This document shows, piece after piece, positions 14,022-24,545 of a stretch of DNA of 64,000 bases. The position numbers and the translations under genes are program-made. Every line of letters begins with the position of its first letter. Position 1 is the first letter of the stretch. The notes beneath the pieces are model-generated. The model was not told where the DNA came from and made no database searches. It was given only the letters and a program-made list of their open reading frames with translations. Source of the DNA: Aphelocoma coerulescens (Eukaryota > Chordata > Aves > Passeriformes > Corvidae); assembly GCF_041296385.1 (NCBI RefSeq), contig NC_091014.1, forward strand, positions 8,531,578 through 8,595,577. The letters run 5' to 3'.

Positions 14022-14572
14022 CTGCACTCTCTCAATCTTCCTGAGATAAATAAAAACTGATCACAGAGTCTCAATGCACAGGCTCCAGGAGAGGCAGTTG
14101 GGTTGTGCTTCAGTGAGTCACTGAGCACCAGTGATGCTCTGTATTTCTGCTGCTTTAATTGGTCTATGGTTGATAGTAGGAAAATGAGATGCTCTAAAGT
14201 GCATTAAATTCCAGTCCATCCAGTGCTTGTTAGATTTATTTTCTGTTTGCACCCTGCTGGTCTTTGCTGCTGGCTCCTGCCCTGGGCATCCCCTCTGAGT
14301 ACAGAGGGTTACACAAAATATGAGCTGAGGCATAAGGTTGCCCATTGCTTTAAGGGCCACACGAACCTCCAGCCACTGAGGTTCAAAGCAGCATGAACTA
14401 CTTACAGCATCAAGATCTGCTGTCAAGGGAAGGGATGGGTTGTGTGCAGCACAAGGCTTTATTGTTATGATTTCCAGGGACTGCTATTTATCAGTGGCCT
14501 GGCAGACAGCAACCTCTCTTTTATCTTCTGTTCCTGGATATTGTGGAGGAAGTGAAAATGGGAGTGGGATTT
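14022..14572. other. Unique spacer, nothing recognised
   Basis: This is slightly more GC-rich than the surroundings, with no repeat family or coding signal. Confidence 0.4.
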
Positions 14573-14667
14573 ACCTGACTTGGCAGTGCTGGGTTAATGG
14601 TTGGACTCAGTGATCTTAAAGATTTTTTTCCAACCTAAACAATTCTATAATTCTATGGTTCTGTGAT
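14573..14667 (+). mobile_element. CR1 LINE 3' end
   Basis: The text 'TGACTTGGCAGTGCTGGGTT' and 'GGTTGGACTCAGTGATCTTA' leads into 'CCAACCTAAACAATTCTATAA' and a tail of ATTCTATG-type octamers (ATTCTATGGTTCTGTG). This is the extreme 3' end of a forward CR1. Only about 95 bp are present. Confidence 0.9.
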
Positions 14668-15279
14668 GCAGAAAATCTGATTTGTTTATCAGGAGATGTG
14701 AGAAATGGGGACTGTTAATTTGTGCACTTCCTCTAAACATGCTGTTGTTCAGGGGGGTTAACTAGCATGTTTTTCACACTGCATTTTCAATCTCCCCCTA
14801 CTAAACACACATAAACTTTTAAATTCAGATGATTTTTTATCAAGAGTTACACTTTAAAGATGAGCTAGTTGGGAAGAAGACCAACCTGTCTAAACAGAGA
14901 ACTTTGGCTGGAACTCAAGGAAAAAGAGGAGAGTTTATAGCCTTTGGAAAAAAGGGCAGGCAACTCAGGACAACAAAGATGTTGTGAGGCTAAAGAGGAA
15001 GAAATTTAGAAGTCTGAAAGCCCAATTAGAATTTAATCTGGCTACTGCTGCAAAAGACTATAAAATATTTTTCTATATATCACCAGCAAAAGGAGAGCTA
15101 AGGAGATTCTTCATTCTTTATTGGATGTGTCTGGAAGCATAGTGACAAAGAATGAGGTGTTTAATGCTTTCTTTGTCTCAGCCCTTAATAGCAAGACCAG
15201 TTGTTCTTTGGGTACCCAGACCCCTGAGCTGTAAGACAGGGACAGGAATCAGAGTGAAGCCCTCATGATCTAAGGGAAA

Positions 15280-16340
15280 ATGATGAGTGACCTGTTACAC
15301 CACTTGGGCACACAGAAGTCCATGGGTCTGGTTGAGATCCACCTGAGGGTACTGAGGGAGCTGGCAGAAGTGCTCACCAAGTCACTTTCAATCGTTTACC
15401 AGCAGTCCTGGGGAACCAAGGAGGTCTCAGGTGACTGGAAGTTGGTAAATGTGATGCCCATCCACAAGAAGGGCCAGAAGGAGGATCTGGAGAGCTACAG
15501 ACCTGTCAGCCTGACCTCAGTGCTGCGAAAGGTCATGGAGATCATCCTGAGTCCCATCATGCGGCATGTGCAGGACAACCAGAGGATCAGGCCCAGCCAT
15601 CAGGGGAGTGTGAAAGGCAGGTCCTGCTTAATCAGCCTGAACTTCCATGGCAGTGACATGCCTAGTGGATGAGGGGAAGGCTGTGGATGTTGTTTACGCG
15701 GACTTTAGTAAAGCCTTTGACGCCACTTCCCACAGCATTGTCCTGGAGAAACTGGCTGCTCATGGCTTGGATGGGTGCACTGTCTGCTGGGTAAGAAACT
15801 GGGTGGATGGCTGGGCCCAGGTAGAGGTGGGGAATGCTGCCACCTCCAGTTGCCAGCCAGTCACCAGTGGGGTTCCCCAGGGCACAGTATTGGAGTGAGT
15901 CCTGTTTAACATATGCATCAATGACCTGCACAAGGGGATCAAATGCACCCCTATGACAGCTGGCGAGGGGTCAGTAGCTCTGACCGAGGAAGCTGTGACC
16001 GGTCCGGAGAGACGGTCCCAAAAGAGATCGTCTTCCCGAGGCCCGGTGTCTTCCCTCAGCTGCTGGCAGAGGGGCCCTTGCAGAGGCTGTCAGCTCTTTA
16101 GTGATTGTCAGCTTGTGATTCCAGCTCAGCTCTGCAGGGCACCTCCAGGCCAGACCAGGGAGAGACGAGAGGCTCGTGTAGCTGTTCCACACACCCCCAA
16201 TGAGTTTGCAGATGACACCAAGCTGGGAAAGAGTGGTGATCTGCTGGAGAGTAGAAAGGCTCTGCATAGGGATCTGGACAGGCTGGATCGATGGACAGAG
16301 GTCACTTGTGTGAGGTTCAACAAAGCTAAATGCCGAGTCC
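15280..16340 (+). pseudogene. CR1 ORF2 reverse-transcriptase remnant
   Basis: The intact family protein nicks the target and copies CR1 RNA by target-primed reverse transcription. Here only the central polymerase domain is visible. The 15280-15672 frame carries the fingers-type text 'NVMPIHKKGQKEDLESYRPV' and 'LTSVLRKVME'. The frame opening at 15647 carries motif A 'VVYADFSKAFD', with the catalytic Asp at its residue 19, and motif B 'SGVPQG' at residues 74-79. Motif C, 'FADD', lies at 16205-16216, now separated by an inserted block. A frameshift around 15640-15670, an in-frame TGA at 15896 and two insertions make it non-functional. Neither the N-terminal endonuclease part nor ORF1 is present. 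Confidence 0.93.
15954..16193 (-). mobile_element. 240-bp CpG-rich LTR-like insertion inside the CR1
   Basis: CR1 homology stops after 'GCACCC' (15945-15950) and resumes just before 'GAGTTTGCAGATGACACC' at 16202. The intervening block starts with TG and ends with CA. It is flanked by a near-identical hexamer, CCCCTA at 15948-15953 and CCCCCA at 16194-16199. A TG...CA element with a 6-bp duplication is what an ERVK-type LTR leaves. The block is conspicuously CpG-rich compared with the CR1 around it, suggesting a younger insertion. No clear TATA box or AATAAA was found, so the orientation is a guess and the family is unidentified. Confidence 0.55.
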
Positions 16341-16650
16341 TATGCTTGAGTTACAACAACCATGTACAGTGCTACAGGCTGGGGGCAGAGTGGCTGGAAA
16401 ACTGCCCAGTGGAAAAGAACCTGGGGGTGACACTGTTGGGGCTGCCCGAGGCAGCAGCGTCCAGCTGCAGATGTCCTTGGCTTGTGCTGCTGCAGGCAGG
16501 GGTTGCCTGCAGCAAGGAGGGAAAGCTGTCAGCTGCAGCAAGCAGGAAAAGCTGGCTCCTTTGCAAGGAGCGAGCCCCAAACAAAGGTGGTCTAAAAGTG
16601 TCGGCAGAGGCAAAGGATGAGAGAGGGGTTTCTGTGTAGGTTCCAGCTGG

Positions 16651-16656
16651 TTTATT
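16651..16656 (-). terminator. Polyadenylation signal of the antisense LTR
   Basis: TTTATT on the + strand is AATAAA on the reverse strand. It lies downstream of the TATA box in the same LTR, as expected at the R/U5 region. Confidence 0.65.
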
Positions 16657-16707
16657 GCCGGTGGAGGGTCCAGGGGCAAAGACCAGGAAAAAGGGGACAG
16701 CACAGCA

Positions 16708-16714
16708 TTTTATA
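16708..16714 (-). promoter_or_regulatory. TATA box of the antisense LTR
   Basis: TTTTATA on the + strand reads TATAAAA on the reverse strand. It lies about 25 bp downstream (in the LTR's direction) of the nearest CCAAT-type box and about 50 bp upstream of AATAAA. Confidence 0.7.
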
Positions 16715-17797
16715 CGGGGGTGGAACAAAGGGAAACAACCAATGGGGATCGACTGAGGAGGAGTGGATAACAGGGGAATAACCAATGGGGATAACCTAGG
16801 GGTGGGAATTAGATGAACCAACCAATGGGGCATCGAAGAAGGGAGAACTTTCCAGAACTAAAACATAAGCAACTAGGGGAAATACATAAACATGAACTTA
16901 TACATAAAACTGGATGCAGAACTCCTGAACCAATAAACTTAAAACATGTAAACTAAGAACCACTAGGAATGTGGGAACTTGCCGTAACCACGGGGTTGAG
17001 AGTCAGAGCTCTGTGTTCCAGAGGCCTGTCTGCCCGTTCTCTGAATGCTCTGCTGCTGTGGCCCCTGGCACATGCACTGCAACATGGGGGTGCTGATCAA
17101 CATTGGCTGAACAGGAACCAGTTTGTGTCCAGGAAGCCAAGAAGACCAGTGGCATCCTGGCTTGTAACAGAAATAGTGTGGCTAGCAGGAGCAGGGCAGT
17201 AATTATCCCTTTGTGCTGGGCCATGGTGGGACGGCGCCTGGAATTCTGTGTTCAGTTTTGGGCCCTTCACTCCAAGAAAGACACTAAGGTGATGGATTGA
17301 GCCCAGAGAATGACTGGAGAGGACAAGGCTTTGGACCACAAGCCTGATGAGCAGCTAAGGGAGTTCAGATTGTTCAGCATGAAAAGAAGTTTGGAGGGAA
17401 CTGGTATTTTGGTCCACAATTCCCTGAAAGGAGGTTGTAGCTAGGTGGGGGTTGGTCTCTTCTTCCAAGTAACAACTGATATGACAAGAGGAAATGGTCT
17501 TGAGGAGGAGATTTAGATTGGATATTAGGAAAAACTTCTTCACCCAAAACGTTGTCAAGCACTGAAACAGGCTGCCCAGGGCAGTGGTGGAGTTACTGTC
17601 CCTTTTTAAAAGGTATGGTATAAATTATAGGTATGATATAAATAAAGTATTTAAAAGACGTGTAGATGTGGCGGTTAGGGATGTGGTTTAGTGGTGGACT
17701 CAACAGTGCTGGGTTGATTGGACTTGATAATCTTAGAGATTAATTAAATTAATCTTAATTTTCCAACCAAAATTAATCCTTGATTCTATGATCTATA

Positions 17798-18485
17798 ATC
17801 AGCCAAGAGATTATGGTATCTGTAAATCACAAAGAATGAAATGAGACCTATTCTTGGAGAAAATACTGTTCAATGGGGCTGTGTAGGAGAAGTTGATGTG
17901 AAGACAATGATAAAAGTCTGGCATTTCTTTTTAATTTCAAAATAGTATTTTATTCATGGAGGGCAGATTTTGATGGAGAGTGACAGCCTGTTAGCTTCCC
18001 TAGCAACATTTCCCTATCTGCCTCTGACCCAGCAAGAGGAAAAAGTCAGAGGGTTTGTTCCCATTACTGATTTGTCTGAAGCTCTAGAGCTTGAGGGAGG
18101 ACATCTTTTTGCCCTGTTCAGCATTACATGAAGTCCTTGTAGGAAACAATGAGTAACCTATTGTTTTTCACAGATGCCTTCCTCCTACATAAACCCCTCA
18201 GTAATTAACCAGCAGCATCTTCAAAGCAGCAATGTGTGAGATAAATCAGAAGGAACGGGAATGACAAAGTGATAATACCCATGTGTTTTGATGCAGAAAT
18301 GACTTGGTAGTTGTATCAAAACAGTTATTTATGATCTTGCTGGCATTTATACCATTGTTCAAGCTTCACAGGAGATATCTTGTCACACATGCCTTATGTG
18401 CACTGCATCTGGTTTTTCCCACCATCACATTCTCCTCACTGCCAGGATTCAGCTGAGGTCATAGGGAGAGGAGAGGGCTCTTTTC
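17798..18485. other. Unique AT-rich spacer between two CR1 copies
   Basis: No repeat family or coding signal was recognised. Confidence 0.45.
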
Positions 18486-19156
18486 CCATTGAATCATAGA
18501 ATGCTTTAGATTGGAAGGGACCTTAAAGATCACCTAGTTTCAACTCTCCTGCCATGGGCGGGGACACCTGGTTTAGACCAGGTTGCTCCAAGTCCCATCT
18601 AACCTGGCCTTGAACACTTCCAGTGAAGGAATTTCTCTGGGCAGCCTGCTTCAGTGCCTCACCATCCTCACAGTGAAGAATTACTTCTGAAAGATCAAAT
18701 CTGTATCAACCCAATGTCAGTTTAAAGCCATCACCCCTTGTCCTGTCGCTGTGTGGACTTGTGAAGAGTCCTTCACCAGCTTTCCTGTAGGCCCCCTTCA
18801 GGAACTGGAAAGCTGCTTTAAGGTCTCCCTGGACCTTTCTCTTCTCTTGGCAAAACAACTCTCTCAGCCTGTGGTCATTGGAGAGGAGCTCCAGCCCTAC
18901 ATCTTTGTGCTGATCTTCTACAGGAATTGGTTTTTCATTTTCTTTGTCCCTGCCTTTGCCTTCTGTAACTTGTGCAGCATGGCTGGAGCACTGACCAGTG
19001 AACACTGAGGGAAAAAAGTCATTGAACACCTCAGTCTTCTCCATATCCCAAGTAACCAAGGGTCCTGTTTCCTTCTGGAGGGCCCAGATTTTCCCTAATC
19101 TTCCTTTAATCAACGGTGTACCTTTCCTTGTTGCCCTTGACATCCCTGGCCAAATG
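18486..19156 (-). mobile_element. CR1 LINE with large internal deletion
   Basis: The left part (18486 to about 18893) is the antisense CR1 3' end: the tail GAATCATAGAATGC, then 'TTGGAAGGGACCTTAAAGAT', 'CTGCCATGGGCGGGGACACC' and 'CCTGGCCTTGAACACTTCC'. From about 18895 it jumps to an upstream part of ORF2. On the reverse strand this reads '[20 protein letters not shown]', the segment that precedes the reverse-transcriptase core in CR1. The polymerase core is missing. The join is still open as a 145-codon frame (18706-19143), but this is not a functional protein. Confidence 0.92.
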
Positions 19157-20917
19157 TTATAGAATGAAAGAAGATAATCTACAGATATTTGTGCTCACTG
19201 CACAAATTACACTGCTTCTGAAGCTGTACAGCTTTGTACAAAATGTTCATAAGATGATGTTCCTTGAACAGCTTCCCTCAGTGGTGCAGGGGGAAAACAG
19301 ACATCAATGTGGTAAAATAACGCTTCCCAAAATTAATGTTTTCTGTGTCTGTTGCTCTTTACTCATATTTGTCTGAGATAAGAATACAGACATATTTGGG
19401 TCCATATAAACCATATTTATTACGTATACATACTCAAAAAGTTTTCTTGACTAGTTTTTGTAGCTTCTAGATCAGAAAACAGAGAGAGTATTGGGCTTAC
19501 TGAGTTTTTGAGTGGATATTAGGTCAATTTAATATGTAACAGTGTTCACAGGCTTTATCTTCCATTTTGTACATTTTCCTGAACTCCCTTATCACTGAAA
19601 AAACATTTGCACTGACAGACCATTGAAATATCTTTCTATATCTTACTGAGTTTACATATTGGGTTATATTTCTCCTCTCCACCTCTCAGCTGGAGGATTG
19701 GAAGTAAAATCCATTCTGTATCCATTTAGGGAAGAGGGCAGTCAGATCAATAATCTGTGGTAGCTTCTTGGCAGAAAAAACCAGATACATTCACAAAAGT
19801 ATTGATTCCATTAATCCATGTTCCACTGCAAACTGCCAACAGGTCAGGTCAGTCACATTTCTCCTCTTTTTTTTTAATTGAAAACAGATTTAGAATAGAT
19901 TGCAAGGAGTAAGGACACTCTTCTCAGGGCACCACAAGAAGTTAAACCTCAGAATTTGTGTTCCCCCAAATCACAAGACTCCCTTGAAAATTGTGATATT
20001 TAGAATTTAGATAAATGGTGCCCTGGTCTTGTGTATGGGTGTGTGTGTCTTCTGTTTCAAAACCTTCTGGATTTGCATATGTGGCTTTGAGAAATCAATA
20101 GAATAGAAAAGATAAATGTCAGACCTAAAACCCACACATAAAATCTACTCTGGAGTTTGCATATAACTCTTTGTTCTCTCTAGGAAATTCTGAATCTGCA
20201 TAATCTGCTCTGGCTCTTGGAAAATGTTTTCTTCCAAACATATGTGCTTCTGCCTTGCCCTTCAGCTTATGCTCTCCCAGTTTGAAAGATGAGGTAAAGA
20301 AATGTTCTCATAAAGATGTGCAGTGTGTTGCCTTTTGCCATCCCCACTTGCCAGTTTTCATTATTGCTCTGTCTATTCTTTGCCTGGAGCAATATTATTT
20401 TTATATTCTGTTAAAAAACCCTTGACATCCTCCAGGAAAATAAAGAGTCTGAACGACAACAAAGTGCATGTGTGTACGAGCATGTGGAGCTTTCTTGGCA
20501 GCTTCTGTGCCTATTGCTTTACCTCTGATCATATCAACATTATTTTCCCTTCAAGCAAACAAAGTGCTTTGAAGTGATGTCTCCCTTGACAGGGTGAGCC
20601 ATTGACAAGCTGTCAAGAGCAGACAATGGAGAAAAAGGGATGCATGTCGTGTGTGAGAGAGCTGTGCCACAGCTTTGGCTACCAACTGAAACTCACGGGG
20701 ACCATCATATGTGTGTGTGAAGGACATGGTGGTAGTATCAGTGGGAAAGACTGAGCTGCCATTTGCTGTATAAAAAGATATTCTGTTTTCACATGGAGAA
20801 AGTGAATGGGAATCAATCAAACAAAAGGTTGAGATACAGAAAATTCCAGACAGAAGACAAATGGCCGAGAGAGACAGATAGATAGAAACAATTGAGTCAT
20901 TATTTTCTCTTAAAATT
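19157..20917. other. Unique AT-rich DNA, nothing recognised
   Basis: Open frames are all under 90 codons and without domains. There is a short TGTGTGTGT run near 20038. Confidence 0.5.
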
Positions 20918-21012
20918 TATAGAATCATAGAATCTTTAAGGATGCAAAAGACCTCCAAGATCATGGAGTCCAATCATTGAACTGTTAACCACTGCTGATG
21001 CAGCTGACAGAT
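20918..21012 (-). mobile_element. Short CR1 3' fragment
   Basis: The tail TATAGAATCATAGAATC is followed by 'AAGACCTCCAAGATCATGGA' and 'GTCCAATCATTGA', the usual antisense CR1 order for a diverged copy of about 95 bp. Confidence 0.85.
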
Positions 21013-24000
21013 CTTACTCTTTCATGGATATGTCATGATTGGAAAGCTTCCTCAGGAAGTGGGGACCCTCGATTCTCAAGGAAATCACAAACAAATGGAA
21101 TTTATCCCTTTGTAATTTATTTTGATAGAGATTACTGCATTTTTGCTGTCTCATCTAAATGTTAGACAACTATCTTCTTAGACAAGTGGCTTCCATTCTT
21201 CTCAGAAAAAGAGGTTTGAACCCCCCCAGCCATGCTGCAGCAGACAGCTCCTCATGGCAAGGAACGGCCCAAAGGGGTACCAGCCCCCTCCATTTCTTCT
21301 ATAGCATCTGAGTTATTGCTCAGATTACTATCCAAAAATTAAATGACTCCAGGAAAAATAGTAGATCAAGAAGGAGACAGCCTTACTCTGTGGTTTCATC
21401 TATTTTATGTCAGAAAAAAAATAGAGCATCAGATTTTGTGTCTGAATAACCCCTAGCACCAGCACTGACTCTTTCCCTGGGCTCAGGGTGGTAAATGAGC
21501 AAAGAAGAGACTAATCCTACCCACCTTCAGGCACTAAGCAGTTTGTAGGTTTTGTAGCCTTGGGGATTACTGCAAACCCAGCAGCCAAACTGGGTTTCTG
21601 AGACATTTCTGCACAGTCACAGAGGTCTCTCTGAGTTTGGCACCAGTGATTTTGTGGTTCTAAATTTTTTACTTTCACAGCCAAAGTGACAGGTAGGCAC
21701 AGAAACCTTCTCTGAGGCATTTGAGCCTGTGCACTCCAGTTAGTTGTCAGCAGTCTTTTCTTCATCTATTTACACAATCTTCGTGTAGGGAAGGTCCAGG
21801 TGATGAATGTGTCTTAACTCTCTACACAGAGAGGCATGTAAATTTAGTTGGTACAATAGAATTAGCATAATTCGTGAATTAGGTCAATTTCAATTACTTA
21901 TGTATAGAAAGTAGATTTTGTCCTAACAAGATTAATCTAATTTCAAAATCCTATCACATCTCTTTCTTCCAAGAGACATCCACAAATGGGCCTTTGCTGT
22001 TATCAGATGTGTGAAGCAACATCACTGTATATTTTCACACCTAGTTGATTACTTAACCATCTGTTCTCTTCAACAACACAGGATACAAGATGGGAGGAAG
22101 AAAGGGGAAGAGAAATAAATGGAAATATCACTGTGATTGTTTTCTAACCTATCTCTTAATTTTTCATTTGAGCCATAAATGCCAGGGCAATTTTTATTGC
22201 AGTGGTATGTGTGTTAAAACAAGGCCTATATATATATAAACAAACCTTTTATAACTTCCTTCTTTCTTTCTTTTTCCCCCCCCCACTTTTTTTTTAAAAT
22301 CAGAATAATGGAAATGTATCACAACTTTCTTCATATCCTCTCTGGATGACTATATAATGGAGGTGGAGGGAGGAGAATTTTGCAGGCAGAACATTATGTG
22401 CATTAGATAAAAACCAGTTATTTAGTGGCTCATACTTAAAAATATTCACACTTAATTTAACTCACTTCATTCTCTAGAAGGACTGTGGGTGTGTTAATCT
22501 TTTGAGTTGATAAAATCATTCATCTAGATGGACAGTTTAGAAATTGACTTCAAATTTTCAGTTACCTTTGTTCTAATGTGTCCTCTTTGGCTTAAATGTA
22601 TTTTTCAGACATTATTTAAAAAAAAAAAAGAGCCCCGGACGGATTTTATATATTGGGTTGAATTACACATTTTAAGTTATAGATCTTGCAATTATTAAAA
22701 AGCCAAACCAAATAACCTTACAAGATTTTTTTCATTGACATTTTCACTCAAATACAAAACCAGACCTCCTTCATTTTGATAGCTTTGTCAAGAACAAGTA
22801 TTTTGCTACCCCCTACTATGTTATTTTCCTTTATAATTATTGATTCAGGTGGCATATAGAATTATGAAAAAAAAACCCCAACATAAGAAATCTAGAAATA
22901 TCACAAAGGACTCTGTAATCACAGAATCTCAAGGAACATGCTTAACACACAGGAGTTACAGCATCCTTTGAAACAGGCATTGTGTACATATACACATATA
23001 TATACACATATATATAGATGTACATATGCACATATATGGAACACAATTGCCAACTTCATAAATAGCCATTAGAGACTCTCCAAACCAAAATTAGAAGTTT
23101 TTCTCTTTGTCTTGGCCAGCCAAGGTAACAAATCTGTGTGCAAGTCAGAATTAGAGAAAAAACCATGAAGCCACATGCTAATCATACAGAGGCATTCCTT
23201 ATAGGAATAAGTTGTCCTATGTTAAAAGACTACAAAAGCTAGGGATAGCTGAGGTTAAGGCAATCCTAAATTAGCTGGGTTTTGGCCCTTACCTTACTAA
23301 TCAGATGCCTTTAGCAACTTTAGCACAGTAAATCTGCATCAGTCAAGGGCTGCAGCAAGTTGGGATAACGTAAATGGTGTCTCTGGCTTGAGTGACTGGG
23401 GAAATCATAACAGCAGTGCCCTGTGAGCTGCCTGGGCTTTAGGATGCTCACAGCTCGGTGGGTGTTCAGAAACAGCAAGTTTAATGTAAGAGAAAGTGCT
23501 TTCTTGGTGCCTTTTTGTTCACAGCTGTTTTCTGTCCACATAAAAAGAAAGGAGTGGGTGGGAGGTTTCTCTTTACCTGCCAGATTCTGAACAAATGACA
23601 TGAGGAAATTGAGGGAGACTTTTGTTGGGACTGTAGGGGCAAGATCACAGTGGGGAAGCTGGGAAATACGAGATTCCTGGAAATAAAAACTATAATGGAG
23701 TATTACTTACAACCCAGGAAGTAATTGCATTAATTGAAAACAATCATAATGCCAAAGCTATATCTTGAGGGAACAGGTGGATGGGAGGGAGTTGTGCACA
23801 AACCCTGTTCCTTTCTTGTCTTTCCCCTTCCAGCACTTTGATGGTTCTCTGCCTAAACAGTGAAATAATCTAGTTCTTATGCAGTAAATTCTATGTTTTG
23901 TGTTTCCTCGAAAATGCACTGCAGAGAAGGTCTAGACAGAAACACCTCAATGTTTTGGTAAATGTTGGATCTTTCTGAAGACCTTCCATGGAATGGACTA

Positions 24001-24149
24001 ACAAGGTTGATGTCAGTGGGTCTGAGTAGACAAATCTGTATTGGGGGAGGGGAACAGCTGTGCCCTCAACATTGTGGGACCAGGTCTTTGTGTAGAGGAG
24101 TGTATGATGGGGCCCTCTGCTCACAGGCCACAGAAAGGATGAGGAGTAG
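21013..24149. other. Unique AT-rich DNA with low-complexity patches
   Basis: There is a pyrimidine-rich patch with TTTC units and a C-run at about 22256-22285, and an ATAT/ACAT low-complexity patch at about 22983-23038. A lone 'AATCACAGAATCTCA' at 22917-22931 resembles a CR1 tail without a body. No coding signal was found. Confidence 0.5.
22983..23038. repeat. TATA/CACATA-rich low-complexity tract
   Basis: It consists of irregular alternating purine-pyrimidine units (ACATATACACATATATAT), and is not a perfect microsatellite. Confidence 0.8.
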
Positions 24150-24545
24150 GATCATGGAATCATAGAATTTTTAGGTTGGAAAAGATCACTGAGTCCAACT
24201 GCAAATGTAACACTGCTAAGTCCAGCACTAAGCCATGTCCCCAAGTCCCACATCTACACATCTTTCAAATGCCTCCAGGGATAGTGACTCCACCACTTCC
24301 CTGGACAGCCTGTTCTAATGCCTGACCACACTTTTGGTAAAAAATTCTTTCTGAATATCCAATATAAACCTCTCCTGGTGCAACTTGAGTTCATTTCCTC
24401 TTGTATTTGTTAGCTGGAAAAAAAGACTGACTCCCACCTCACTACACTCTCTTTTCAGCTAGCTGTAAAGAGTGATAAGGTCTCCCCTTTTTTCAGCATA
24501 CTGGAAATAAATGCACTTTTCTTCAGCTCAAGCTACGGAACTGTA
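24150..24545 (-). mobile_element. CR1 LINE 3' fragment, about 400 bp
   Basis: The tail 'GATCATGGAATCATAGAATT' is followed by 'GGTTGGAAAAGATCACTGAG', 'CTAAGCCATGTCCCCAAGTC', 'GACTCCACCACTTCCCTGGA' and 'CAGCCTGTTCTAATGCCTGA'. This is the ordered antisense text of a common avian CR1 subfamily. Right boundary is approximate. Confidence 0.92.

Larger units (their letters stand above)
16430..17084 (-). mobile_element. ERVK-like solo LTR inserted antisense in the CR1
   Basis: CR1 text stops near 16429 and resumes at about 17081-17085. Read on the reverse strand, the block has a promoter-like order: three copies of CCAATGGGG (on the + strand at 16739, 16782 and 16822), then a TATAAAA box (complement of 16708-16714), then an AATAAA polyadenylation signal (complement of 16651-16656). 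The 50-60 bp between TATA and AATAAA is a short R-type arrangement typical of LTRs. The TGTTG at 16434-16438 and the CAACA at 17080-17084 are inverted ends, as in TG...CA LTRs. No internal viral genes are present. Assignment to an ERVK-like class is inference; exact ends are uncertain by a few bases. Confidence 0.8.
14890..17797 (+). mobile_element. CR1 LINE, about 2 kb, 5'-truncated, with two later insertions
   Basis: This is the largest CR1 copy in the window. It begins within ORF2 ('AACTCAAGGAAAAAGAGGAG' near 14911), runs through the reverse-transcriptase core (15280-16320) and continues to the 3' region ('CCTGAAAGGAGGTTGTAGCT' near 17423, 'GGATATTAGGAAAAACTTCT' near 17520). It ends in a diverged tail, GATTCTATGATCTATAATC, near 17780. 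Two foreign blocks interrupt it, at about 15954-16193 and about 16430-17084. Removing them gives roughly 2.0 kb of CR1, compared with about 4.5 kb for a complete element. Target-site duplications of the CR1 itself were not found. Confidence 0.95.

Noticed and set aside
16326..16833. Proline/serine-rich reverse-strand frames of 125 and 153 codons
   Set aside because: They lie across the antisense LTR and CR1 and follow its GC-rich composition, with no domain.
22917..22931. CR1 tail (AATCACAGAATCTCA)
   Set aside because: It is too short and has no CR1 body next to it.
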